Positions 1 to 8,443 of a stretch of 43,533 nucleotides of DNA are shown in pieces (position 1 is the first letter of the stretch; each line of letters starts with the position of its first letter). The notes beneath the pieces are model-generated. The model did not search any database. It saw nothing but the letters and a program-made list of their open reading frames with translations, and was not told the origin of the DNA. This DNA comes from JAJFUE01 sp039683515 (GTDB taxonomy: Bacteria; Sumerlaeota; Sumerlaeia; MVZB01): positions 1 to 43,533 of the forward strand of contig JBDKRG010000039.1 of assembly GCA_039683515.1 (NCBI GenBank). The letters run 5' to 3'. The position numbers and the translations under genes are program-made.

Positions 1-2
1 CC

Positions 3-2297
3 TGCATTTCGATCACGACGCTGGCCGGTCTGCGCATCGTCCACGCCGAGGAAGCCAACCTCCCGCCCGCGAAAACCATCAACCCCGCCGACGTCCCCCC
101 CGGCGCCCGCGTCCTGCACTTCCCCGCCGGCCGGCCGCTCGGGAGAATCTGCACCGAGCCGGGATCCGTAATCGGCGTGGCGGCATGCGGCGATGTGTTG
201 ATTCCCGCCGGCAAGCAGGCCCAACTCAGGATTCACATTCCGTGCGCATTCCAGGATCTTTCGCCGCTCCGCCGGCTCGGCCCGAACGACATCGACTCCG
301 TCCATGTCGAATACGATTACGGCAGCCGGCAATACTACACGATCCCCGCCGGATTCAATCCCGATTCGATCCTGCGCTCGTTGGAATGCCTGAAAGGCCT
401 CAAGGCGCTTAACATCAACAACACGAACATCCCGGCGCAAAGCCTCGCCCGGCTGCGCAATTTCCCGGCACTCGAGGATTTGGAAACCCCGAAGCTCAAC
501 GACGCCGGCATGGCGGTCGTCTGCGGCCTCACAAATCTCAAGAAAGCCGGCATCATCGCCCTCGACGTGACCGACGCCAGCCTCAAGAACATCGCCCGGC
601 TCACCCGGCTCGAAAGCCTGTCGCTCGTCAGCTGCAAGAACGTCTCCGACAAGGGGCTCAGAAACGTTCCGATCCCGGCATCCGTCACGCAGCTGGAGCT
701 TGTGATCTACGCCGCCCAAGGCTCCACGCTCGTTGAGGTCGCACGTCGCCTCCCGAATCTGAAATGCCTGAAAATTCAGGTCGGGTTCTCAAAATCGTCC
801 ATCACGAACCAGGACCTGTCCGCGCTGGCCTCGAGCGGGATCGAGGAGCTGGACCTCGGAGGCTGCGACTGCAGCCGCGTGACCGACGACGGCATCGCCG
901 CACTCAAACCGATGCGCTCCCTCAGGAAGATCGTAATCGGCGGCGACCTGTTGACCGACCGCGCCGCCGAGCACCTCGCTGAAATCAAAACGCTCGAATC
1001 GGTGAGCCTCAAAGGCCAGAAACTCACGGACAACGCGGCGATCGCGCTCGCCCGACTGCCCAAACTCAAGTCGCTCGACGGCCTCGCCATATCCCGGCGC
1101 TCGCTGGAAGCGTTCGCCGCCGCGGGAACGCCGCTCGAGGATATTTCCTACGGCCTGCGTTCAGGCGAAACGCAGTTCATGGATGACGACGCGCTCGCCA
1201 CGATCGCAAGGCTCGGCAAGTTAAAAAAGCTGGCGCTCTTCACTCACAACGCCACCAACGAAGGGCTGGCCCGGCTCACCGCCCTGCAAGATCTCGAAGA
1301 TATCAGCATCTACAACAACTCGGGCGCGCTCACGATCGGCGGCCTCAATCACCTCAACGCGCTCAAGAAGCTCAATAAAGTCGGCGCGTTTCAGATCGTA
1401 CAGGACGACTCGGGCCTTGATCTCTCCGGCCTCGCCGAACTGCAATGGCTGCATCTGAGCATCCATGAGTATCAATCCCTGCGCGACGAAGACCTTGCAG
1501 GCATCGCCCACTGCAAAAACCTCACGTGGCTGGGCCTGATGCTGACCGACGACCGGATCACCGACCACGGCATGGCAAACCTTGCCGAACTGACCTCGCT
1601 TCAGATTCTGTTCATCGGCAGCTCCCGCATCACCGGCCTGGGCGTCAAGCCCTTGGCCCACATGCCGAATCTCTTCAACCTGACGATCAGGGGGAAGATC
1701 GACAGCGACGGCCTGGCGGAAATATCGAAGCTGAAAACGATCTCGATCCTGACCGTCGCGACGTCGGTCCCAATCAGCCCCGAAGCGATGGACAGGGTCA
1801 AAACCAACCTGACTGCGCTCCAACAATGCGTTATCGGCTCCGATGAAGTCGCCGCCGCCGCTTATTGCCACGAACTTCTCGCCCCCGGCAAAACGGGTTA
1901 CGACTTCAAGGCCACCACGCCCGACGGCAAGACGATCCGGCCAAGCAAGCTGGACAAGATCGTCATGCTTCATTTCTGGGCGTCGTGGAGCAAGCCCTGC
2001 CGCGCCGAAATCGCGCAGCTCAAGCAGGTCAACGAAACCATGACGCGCAAATTCGGCGACAAGTTCGCCCTGCTCAGCGTCTCCATTGATCAAAACCCCG
2101 CGGCGTGGAAGGAATTCATCCAGCGCGAAGGCATGTCATGGCCGCAGGCGCGCCTGAAAGATACCGGCATCCCGCGCCGCTACGGAATCAACCAGATCCC
2201 GGCGTATTACCTCCTTGCCCCCGACGGCAAGGTGCTGCTCAACCCGGAGAGCTCGTGGAAGAACATTGACGCGGTGATCGAGAAGGCCTTGAAGTAG
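3..2297 (+). CDS. LRR protein with C-terminal TlpA-like redoxin domain, first tandem copy (5' end outside window)
   Basis: The reading frame is open from base 3, before the first internal ATG at 177. The bases before that ATG encode the end of a hydrophobic segment and a 'VPPGARVLHFP' stretch found in the two following paralogues, so this is a longer gene cut by the window edge. About fifteen leucine-rich repeats with the 'TDxGL..L..L' pattern fill most of the protein. The last ~140 residues form a thioredoxin/TlpA-like fold ('MLHFWASWSKPC', later 'IPAYYLLAPDGKVLL'). The usual CxxC is SKPC: the nucleophilic cysteine is serine (codon 1989-1991) and only the second cysteine (1998-2000) remains. 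By analogy with the downstream copies it should be anchored in the inner membrane with the LRR and redoxin parts outside the cytoplasm. Function is unknown: LRRs suggest binding of a protein or peptide, and classical disulphide exchange looks unlikely. Confidence 0.85.
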   Translation, partial: CISITTLAGLRIVHAEEANLPPAKTINPADVPPGARVLHFPAGRPLGRICTEPGSVIGVAACGDVLIPAGKQAQLRIHIPCAFQDLSPLRRLGPNDIDSVHVEYDYGSRQYYTIPAGFNPDSILRSLECLKGLKALNINNTNIPAQSLARLRNFPALEDLETPKLNDAGMAVVCGLTNLKKAGIIALDVTDASLKNIARLTRLESLSLVSCKNVSDKGLRNVPIPASVTQLELVIYAAQGSTLVEVARRLPNLKCLKIQVGFSKSSITNQDLSALASSGIEELDLGGCDCSRVTDDGIAALKPMRSLRKIVIGGDLLTDRAAEHLAEIKTLESVSLKGQKLTDNAAIALARLPKLKSLDGLAISRRSLEAFAAAGTPLEDISYGLRSGETQFMDDDALATIARLGKLKKLALFTHNATNEGLARLTALQDLEDISIYNNSGALTIGGLNHLNALKKLNKVGAFQIVQDDSGLDLSGLAELQWLHLSIHEYQSLRDEDLAGIAHCKNLTWLGLMLTDDRITDHGMANLAELTSLQILFIGSSRITGLGVKPLAHMPNLFNLTIRGKIDSDGLAEISKLKTISILTVATSVPISPEAMDRVKTNLTALQQCVIGSDEVAAAAYCHELLAPGKTGYDFKATTPDGKTIRPSKLDKIVMLHFWASWSKPCRAEIAQLKQVNETMTRKFGDKFALLSVSIDQNPAAWKEFIQREGMSWPQARLKDTGIPRRYGINQIPAYYLLAPDGKVLLNPESSWKNIDAVIEKALK

Positions 2298-2400
2298 GTC
2301 GTGTTCGTAGTCCCGCCTTCAGGCGGAATATCAATTTACCGTTGGACGGATGACCATGCTGATTGACCGTATGAAACGCCTCCTTCTCCCCGCCCGACCC
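2253..2400 (+). repeat. Conserved tandem-duplication junction, copy 1 (second copy near 4843-4985)
   Basis: The last ~45 bp of the first LRR gene, the 52-bp spacer and the first ~50 bp of the next gene are almost the same as the junction between the second and third copies. The spacer contains the hairpin CCGCC-TTCA-GGCGG (near 2323-2336; matching copy near 4912-4926). The unit of duplication is therefore about 2.6 kb, with ends kept more alike than the LRR middles. Confidence 0.75.
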
Positions 2401-4887
2401 GAAGAGCTGGTCGGCATCAGCATGGCGCGCGGGCCGGAGGTCACTCGCCGATTGAAACGCGTCATCGAGCGCATCGACAACTCGCCGCTCACGCGCCGCG
2501 CGATTGCCCTGTTCTTCCTCGCGGCCGCCATTTCAATCACCGCGCTGGCCGGCCTGCGCGTCGTCCACGCCGAAGAAGCCAACCTCCCGCCCGCGAACAA
2601 AATCACCCCCGCCGACGTCCCCCCCGGCGCGCGCGTCCTGCACTTCCCCGCCAATCGCTCGCTCGGCATCGTCTATATCAACGGCAAACATTACGACGGT
2701 CGGCCCTATTACTACATGCCGACTTCCTTCGGCCGGGGCGACTACGAGTGGGAACGCGTCGGCGAGGCGCGGGGCGACGTGCTCATTCCCGCCGGCAAGC
2801 TCGTAAAGCTCGATATTGCCGCCCCCGTAATTTACGGCGACCTCTCGCCGCTCGCCAAGCTCGGGCCCGACGACATCCACCACCTCGAACTCCGCTATGA
2901 TTACCAACCGCCCGACGGCCCCGCCGAAAAAACCCCGGCCGGCTTTAACGCGTCAAACCTCCTCGCCCCATTCACCGGCTGGACCGGCCTCAAGGTCCTC
3001 GACATCAATTACACACGGATCGGCGACAAGGGGCTCGAACCGCTGCGCGGGTTCACCTCGCTCGAGCGGCTCTACCCCGGGCGCGGCCTCGGCGAAAAGG
3101 GCCTCCAGCTCATCTGCGGTCTCAAGTCGCTCAAGGGGCTTTACATCCTGATCCCGCCGCCGCGCGCCTCGCTCGCACAATTAAGCAACCTCGACAAGCT
3201 CGAGGAACTTTGGGTTTACAAGAAAACCTACGCCGCCGCCGACCTCGAGATGTTCCCGTCGATGCGCTCGCTCAAATGGCTCAAGCTGGCCGGCTCGGTC
3301 CCGGATCGAACCCTCGCCCCAATCGCGCGCATGCCGGCGCTCAAACACCTGCAACTGAGCGACGGGACGACGGACCGTCATCTCGCGATCCTCGCCGCCT
3401 CTCGAACGCTCGAAGACATCGATGCCGATGCAAGCAACCAGATCACCGACGACGGCGTCGCCAGCCTCAAATCGATGCCCGCGCTCAAGTCGCTCGACGT
3501 GCGCTCGTCGAAACTCTCGAACAAATCGATTGAGACGCTGAGCCAAATCAAAACCCTCGAGGAGATTTCCTGCACCGCCGTCGACATGGACGACGACGCG
3601 CTGATCGCGCTCGCCCGGCTCCCCAACCTGCGAAAAATCGAGTTTGCCCTCTATTACTCGATCGACCCACAGCGAAACAAGCGCAGCTTCACCGCGCGCG
3701 GACTCGCCGCCCTCGCCGACAAGAACACGCTCGAAGACCTCTGGATCGGCAGCCGCGGCATCGATGACGACGCCCTGGCCCAGATCGCGCGCATGACGCG
3801 CCTCAAAAAACTCTCCCTCTTCCCGCTCATGTCCGCGACCAACGCCGGCCTGGCGCAGCTCAAGTCCCTTAAGTCGCTCGAGCATCTATATCTCAGCAAT
3901 AATTCCGACGCGATCACACTCGCCGGCCTCACTCAAATGTCTCCGCTCCCGAACCTCAAGTTCGCCCAGATCCGCTCCCTCGTTCAGGACTACTCTGGGC
4001 TCGATCTTTCCGGCTGGCCGAACGTGCAAACGCTGATGGTCGACGTCAGAACACACCAATCGTTCACCGACGATGACCTCAAGGGCATCGCCTCCTGCAA
4101 ACACATCACGCACATATCGCTCGGCGACTGCTCGCTCGTCACCGACCGCGGCCTCGCCCAGCTCGCCGGCCTGACCGAGCTTTCGACCCGGTTCTGCCTG
4201 TATGGCCGCTCGCAGGTTACGGACGCCGGCCTCAAATCCCTCGCCGGCATGCAGCGGCTCGGAGGCGTCGAGATCGGCGGCAGGATCACCGATGCCGGCC
4301 TGGCTGAGCTCGCCAAGCTCCCACTCCTTCAGGGCGTGGGAATCACCACGTCCGAGCCGATCAGCCCCGAAGGCCTCGACAAGCTCAAGCGCCTGCCGTT
4401 CATGATGAATTGTCGGGTCGGCCCCGCGGACATCGTCAACCCCGGATTCCCCCAGCCGCGCAAGGTCGGCGAGGACGCCCCCGACATCAAGTTCACCACG
4501 CTCGACGGGAAAGAAACCAAGCTCAGCTCGCTCAAAAAAATCGCGATGGTCCACTTCTGGTCGACGTGGGAGAAAAACAGCCTCGATGAAAATGAAATCG
4601 CGCGACTTAAGCAGGTCAACGCGATCATGACGAAAAAGTTCCCCGGAAAATTTGTTCTGATCAGCATTGCAATGGACGACAACGACGCGCTGTGGCGCGA
4701 GACCGTCAAGCGCCAGGGCATGGACTGGATGCAGGGACGAAATCACACGTCGAGCGCCGCTTCCTACCAACTCGGCTTCAAAACCATGCCCGTTTATTAC
4801 CTGATCGACCCCGACGGCAAGATCCTCCTCAACCCGGAGAGCTCGTGGAAGAACATTGACGCGGTGATCGAGAAAGCGCTGAAGTAG
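2350..4887 (+). CDS. LRR protein with degenerate TlpA-like domain, second tandem copy
   Basis: An 845-residue protein. The ATG at 2350 is kept because the third copy begins with the same MTML residues; only a weak GGACGG precedes it. Residues 1-50 are basic and contain 'SMARGPEVTRRLKRVI', residues 51-69 form a membrane segment, and a signal-peptidase-like site may follow near residue 74 (VVHA). An all-beta-looking linker ('ARGDVLIPAGK', 'DLSPLAKLGPDD') leads into LRRs from about 150 to 690. A TlpA-like domain closes the protein. Its active-site segment reads WSTWEKNS, so both cysteines of CxxC are replaced (Glu741, Ser744) and this copy cannot be a thiol oxidoreductase. The gene lies 52 bp after the first copy and 52 bp before the third, probably one transcript. 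The basic leader resembles the region after the peptidase domain in BlaR1/M56 regulators, from memory of that family. Ligand and partner are unknown. Confidence 0.88.
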   Translation: MTMLIDRMKRLLLPARPEELVGISMARGPEVTRRLKRVIERIDNSPLTRRAIALFFLAAAISITALAGLRVVHAEEANLPPANKITPADVPPGARVLHFPANRSLGIVYINGKHYDGRPYYYMPTSFGRGDYEWERVGEARGDVLIPAGKLVKLDIAAPVIYGDLSPLAKLGPDDIHHLELRYDYQPPDGPAEKTPAGFNASNLLAPFTGWTGLKVLDINYTRIGDKGLEPLRGFTSLERLYPGRGLGEKGLQLICGLKSLKGLYILIPPPRASLAQLSNLDKLEELWVYKKTYAAADLEMFPSMRSLKWLKLAGSVPDRTLAPIARMPALKHLQLSDGTTDRHLAILAASRTLEDIDADASNQITDDGVASLKSMPALKSLDVRSSKLSNKSIETLSQIKTLEEISCTAVDMDDDALIALARLPNLRKIEFALYYSIDPQRNKRSFTARGLAALADKNTLEDLWIGSRGIDDDALAQIARMTRLKKLSLFPLMSATNAGLAQLKSLKSLEHLYLSNNSDAITLAGLTQMSPLPNLKFAQIRSLVQDYSGLDLSGWPNVQTLMVDVRTHQSFTDDDLKGIASCKHITHISLGDCSLVTDRGLAQLAGLTELSTRFCLYGRSQVTDAGLKSLAGMQRLGGVEIGGRITDAGLAELAKLPLLQGVGITTSEPISPEGLDKLKRLPFMMNCRVGPADIVNPGFPQPRKVGEDAPDIKFTTLDGKETKLSSLKKIAMVHFWSTWEKNSLDENEIARLKQVNAIMTKKFPGKFVLISIAMDDNDALWRETVKRQGMDWMQGRNHTSSAASYQLGFKTMPVYYLIDPDGKILLNPESSWKNIDAVIEKALK

Positions 4888-4939
4888 GCCGTGTTCGTAG
4901 TCCCGCCTTCAGGCGGAATATCAGTTGACCGCTGGACGG

Positions 4940-7489
4940 ATGACCATGCTGATTGGCTTGATGAAACGCCTCCTCCCCGCCCGCCCCGAAGAGCTCGTCG
5001 GCATCAGCATGGCGCGCGGGCCGGAAGTCACGCGGCGTCTAAAGCGCGTGATCGCGCGGATCGACAACTCGCCGCTCACCCGCCGCGCCGTCGCCCTCTT
5101 CTTCCTCGCCACAGCCATTTCAATTACCACGCTGGCCGGCCTGCGCGTCGTCCACGCCGGCGAAGCCAGCCTCCCGCCCGCGAACAAGATCAACCCCGCC
5201 GACGTCCCCCCCGGCGCGCGCGTCCTGCACTTCCCCGCCGACCGCGTCCTGGGGCTGGTTTATATCGACCGCCAGCCGCTCAATAGCCGCTCACGAAATA
5301 CGGGCGGCCATTTGAGCAATGTTGACGCATATGAATGGCAGTTACTGAGCCCCGCGCGGGGGGACGTGGTGATCCCGCCGGGCAAGCTGGCGGCGCTGCT
5401 CATTCTCCCGCCGGTCGTGTTTCAGGATCTTTCGCCGCTTTCAAGACTCGGGCCGGACGATCTGTATCAGGTCTCGATCCGGCATTGGCCGACGAAAGAG
5501 ATGCCGGTCGGGTTCGATCCCAACACGCTGCTCGCGCCGCTCAAAGACATGACCGGCCTCAAGTCGCTCGACATCGCGGCAACGACGATCGGCACGAAAG
5601 GGCTCAGGACGCTGCCGGCCTTCAAATCGCTCGAGCGCCTCACCATGCCGCGAAACGTGACCGACACCGGCGTGGCCGTGGCCTGCCAGTTGAGAACGCT
5701 CAAGGTGCTGCAGGTCGGCGGCGAGCGCGCCGTGACCGACTCCTGTTTCGACGACCTCGCGAACCTCGCGGGGCTCGAAGAATTGCACATCAGCGGGCAC
5801 AGCCTGCGCGGCAATACGCTGTCGAAACTCTGCGCGCTCAAGTCGCTCCACAAGCTGTTCATCAATGGCAATCTCAACGAAACCGCGGCGATGACCGCTC
5901 TCAGCCGGTTCCCCGCGCTCCGAAGCCTGAACCTGTTTTCGTATCCGCTGACGGACAGGGGGATGGCGATCCTCGCGGACTCGCCGACGATCGAGGAGAT
6001 CCTGCTGCATTGGGACGACAAGCTCACGGACGTCGGCGCGGCGAGCATGGGCCGGATGCGCTCGCTCAAGAAAGTCGATCTCTGGAATGCGCGCGCCTTG
6101 ACCAACCGCGGCGTCGAAGCCCTCTGCCGCGCCCGCAACCTCGAGTCGGTCGACCTCGAGGCCAATTCACTCGACGACGATGCCCTGATCGCGCTGGCGC
6201 AACTCCCCCGCATCCGGCGCGCCGAGCTTGTGATCAGTTATTCGACGATCCCGGGCCAGAACAAGCCACGGTTTACCGAAAGAGGCCTGGCCGCCCTGGC
6301 CGCCAAGCCCACCATGCGGGAACTCGGGATCGGCGGCAGCGGGATCAATGACGCGGCGCTGGCGCAGATCGCGCGGATGACCAACCTGACCGACTTGCAT
6401 TTGTCCCCGCTGGTCACGGCGACCAACACCGGTTTCGCGCGGCTCGGCGCGCTCAAGTCGCTGGAACAGCTGACCGTCTTCAACTACTCCGACGCAGTCA
6501 CAATTGCCGGGCTCAAGCGGCTTGGATCGCTTCCGCGGCTCAAGAACGCGCAGTTCAGAGATTTCGTGCAGGATTACTCGATGCTCGACCTGTCGGGCAT
6601 GCCGAATCTCGAAATGCTCCTGCTCTCGGTCAGGAGCGGCCAAATGCTGCACGACGGGGACATGACGTGCTTCGCCGGGATGAATCGGATGCGGCGGCTC
6701 GACCTGACGCGGGCCGGCGGCGTCACCGACGAGGGCCTCCGTCACATTGCCGGCATGACGGGCCTGGAAACGATGCTCAGGCTGGATACTTCCCGGCTGA
6801 CCGATGCCGGGATGAAGACTTTCTCCGCGATGCAGTTACTGAAGAGCCTCGACATCGGCGGCGACATCGGCGACGCCGGGCTCGCCGAGATCGCAAAAAT
6901 GAGCTCGCTGACAAGCCTGAGGCTCACCACGACCGCGCAGATCAGCCCGGCCGGGGTGGATGCGCTCAAAGCCCTGCCGTTCCTGACCGCCTGCAACATT
7001 GGATCGCCGCAAACAAGCAATCCGGCGGCGGTGGGCAAGGACGTCGAGGACATCAAATACACCTCGCTCGCCGGCAGGCAGATGAAGCTGAGCGAGATGA
7101 AAAAAGTCGTGATGGTGCACTTCTGGTCGACGTGGGACAAGCCGTGTCTCGACCGGGCCGAACTGGAGCGGCTCAGCCGGATCAACGACATGATGAGCAA
7201 GAAATATCCGGGCAAATTCGCGCTCATCAGCATGGCGCTCGACGGCAACGACGCCCTCTGGCGCGAGACCGTCAAGCGCGAGGGGATGACCTGGCTGCAG
7301 GGGCGGCTCAACTCCAATTCGCATTACGCGTATTCCTACGGGATCAAGTCGCTGCCGGCGTATTTCCTGCTGACCCCCGGCGGCAAGGTGCTGCTCAACC
7401 CCGAAAGCTCATGGAAAGACCTCGACGCGGCGATGGCGAAGGGCCTGGGCAAAACACTTCGAATCGATGGTTATATGAAAAGGCGGTAG
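4940..7489 (+). CDS. LRR protein with degenerate TlpA-like domain, third tandem copy
   Basis: An 849-residue paralogue of the two upstream genes. A TTG at 4925 would add five residues, but the ATG at 4940 aligns exactly with the start of the second copy and has the same GGACGG in front. The order of parts is the same: basic leader with 'ARGPEVTRRLKRVI', one membrane helix ending near 'LRVVHA', a beta-type linker, LRRs with repeated 'TDAGM/GL' turns, and a C-terminal redoxin-like domain. The active-site segment is WSTWDKPC: Asp733 replaces the nucleophilic cysteine while Cys736 remains. It carries a short basic C-terminal tail ('GYMKRR') that the other copies lack. The body is more diverged than the leader, as expected for repeated duplication with conserved ends. 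Function is not known; an extracytoplasmic sensing or binding role is an inference. Confidence 0.87.
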   Translation: MTMLIGLMKRLLPARPEELVGISMARGPEVTRRLKRVIARIDNSPLTRRAVALFFLATAISITTLAGLRVVHAGEASLPPANKINPADVPPGARVLHFPADRVLGLVYIDRQPLNSRSRNTGGHLSNVDAYEWQLLSPARGDVVIPPGKLAALLILPPVVFQDLSPLSRLGPDDLYQVSIRHWPTKEMPVGFDPNTLLAPLKDMTGLKSLDIAATTIGTKGLRTLPAFKSLERLTMPRNVTDTGVAVACQLRTLKVLQVGGERAVTDSCFDDLANLAGLEELHISGHSLRGNTLSKLCALKSLHKLFINGNLNETAAMTALSRFPALRSLNLFSYPLTDRGMAILADSPTIEEILLHWDDKLTDVGAASMGRMRSLKKVDLWNARALTNRGVEALCRARNLESVDLEANSLDDDALIALAQLPRIRRAELVISYSTIPGQNKPRFTERGLAALAAKPTMRELGIGGSGINDAALAQIARMTNLTDLHLSPLVTATNTGFARLGALKSLEQLTVFNYSDAVTIAGLKRLGSLPRLKNAQFRDFVQDYSMLDLSGMPNLEMLLLSVRSGQMLHDGDMTCFAGMNRMRRLDLTRAGGVTDEGLRHIAGMTGLETMLRLDTSRLTDAGMKTFSAMQLLKSLDIGGDIGDAGLAEIAKMSSLTSLRLTTTAQISPAGVDALKALPFLTACNIGSPQTSNPAAVGKDVEDIKYTSLAGRQMKLSEMKKVVMVHFWSTWDKPCLDRAELERLSRINDMMSKKYPGKFALISMALDGNDALWRETVKREGMTWLQGRLNSNSHYAYSYGIKSLPAYFLLTPGGKVLLNPESSWKDLDAAMAKGLGKTLRIDGYMKRR

Positions 7490-7559
7490 CCCGAGCGTAC
7501 GCGAGGGATTCAATACGGATCGATTTTCAATTACGAGCACGAATGAAAGGAGTCCTCAC

Positions 7560-7631
7560 ATGAAGAAAATGGCTCTTGTGATCGCGGTGGTTCTGGCGAT
7601 CGGTGTGCCGCAGATGGGGTGGTGCGCCTGA
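7560..7631 (+). CDS. Signal-peptide ORF ending in in-frame TGA, detached N-terminus of the next frame
   Basis: A 23-codon ORF starting at ATG 7560 with a strong AGGAG site eight bases upstream. It encodes a textbook signal peptide: a Lys-Lys start (MKKMALVIAV), a hydrophobic core, then 'GWCA', followed by TGA at 7629-7631. The frame continues without any other stop into the 7656-8276 body, because 96 bp separate the two starts. The natural reading is that this is the N-terminus of one exported protein split by a nonsense codon. TGA is a normal stop elsewhere here (for example at 25253-25255 and 41028-41030). A sequencing or assembly error in the G-rich run right after the stop is also possible. 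Confidence 0.6.
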   Translation: MKKMALVIAVVLAIGVPQMGWCA

Positions 7632-7655
7632 GGGGGCGGCCCCACAAGCAGCCAG

Positions 7656-8276
7656 TTGGCTGCTGCCAAAATCGAAAAGATGTGGGACGGGTGGACGACG
7701 ACGATGTCGGCGAGCTTCGTGCGGACGAGCACGCTTCTCGACGACCGCGACACGTCCGAGGCGGCCGTGGAATTCCAAACGCAGTTCATCCCGACGATGA
7801 AGACGCTCTACACCAACGCGGCCAACACCGCGCCCGAGCGCTACGCGAACGTCACGGGCTGGTACGACTGGACGAAATACCTGTATCTCGTCTCGGTCAA
7901 GGCGCAGAAGGCTCTCGAGGCCGGCAACGCCGAGGAAGCCGCGCGAAACCTGCGCCTGTTGCGCGAGCACTATTACCTGCTGCACGACAAGGCCGGCACG
8001 CACAAGGCCAACGACTTCATCTACGAGTTCAACCGCCAGGTGAACCAGTCCGAGCCGTATGTTGAGAAACTCAAGACGGCCGCCCGGCAGGTGGTCAAGG
8101 CCAAGCCGATGGCCGCGACCCGGGCGGAAAAGAAGGCCTGCAAGAAAGCCGTCAAGCAATGGTATTCAGGCGTGAAGAAGGCGCTCAAGGACGACCAGCT
8201 CACCCCCGAGGAGAAACAAACTCTCGAACAAACATCCCGCGATCTCTACAAGGCATACGGCATGCGGTTCGAATGA
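7656..8276 (+). CDS. Small helical exported protein, body separated from its signal peptide by TGA
   Basis: A 206-codon frame if counted from TTG 7656, which lacks a convincing ribosome site. The better upstream start is ATG 7560, in the same frame but cut off by TGA 7629-7631. The protein is predicted mostly alpha-helical: 'KIEKMWDGWTTTMSASFVRTSTLLD', then 'YDWTKYLYLVSVKAQKALEAG', and a lysine-rich tail with 'KKACKKAVKQWYSGVKKALK' and 'LTPEEKQTLEQT'. No catalytic motif or named family was recognised. The body shows no further stops and looks maintained, so either the stop is recent, it is bypassed, or it is a sequence error. Its place after the LRR trio with a gap of only 70 bp suggests possible co-expression, but that is inference. 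Confidence 0.6.
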   Translation: MAAAKIEKMWDGWTTTMSASFVRTSTLLDDRDTSEAAVEFQTQFIPTMKTLYTNAANTAPERYANVTGWYDWTKYLYLVSVKAQKALEAGNAEEAARNLRLLREHYYLLHDKAGTHKANDFIYEFNRQVNQSEPYVEKLKTAARQVVKAKPMAATRAEKKACKKAVKQWYSGVKKALKDDQLTPEEKQTLEQTSRDLYKAYGMRFE

Positions 8277-8350
8277 GGAAAAGGAATGTGGGGCCGGCCC
8301 CCAAAGCCGGCCATCGCCCCGGGAACGCCGATCTCCCGATCGGCCCGACT

Positions 8351-8385
8351 AAAAAAAAGGCCGGCCCAAAGCCGGCCACTTTTTT
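8351..8385. terminator. Bidirectional intrinsic terminator between convergent genes
   Basis: Eight A residues (8351-8358), a perfect 7-bp stem GGCCGGC/GCCGGCC with loop CCAAA (8359-8377), and a T-run after it. It can terminate the plus-strand gene ending at 8276 and the minus-strand gatB ending at 8444. A second hairpin with almost the same stem and CCAAA loop sits at about 8291-8312. Confidence 0.85.
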
Positions 8386-8443
8386 CTCATGATTTCCGTG
8401 CAGGTCCGTGCCCGTCCGTGCCCGTCTTTCGTGTTTTGAATTT

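Noticed and set aside
7632..7667. Selenocysteine insertion element after the in-frame TGA
   Set aside because: The hairpin is at a tolerable distance, but the loop is AGTT without the GGTC-type apical signal of known bacterial elements, and no sel genes are in view. It is kept only as part of the TGA observation.
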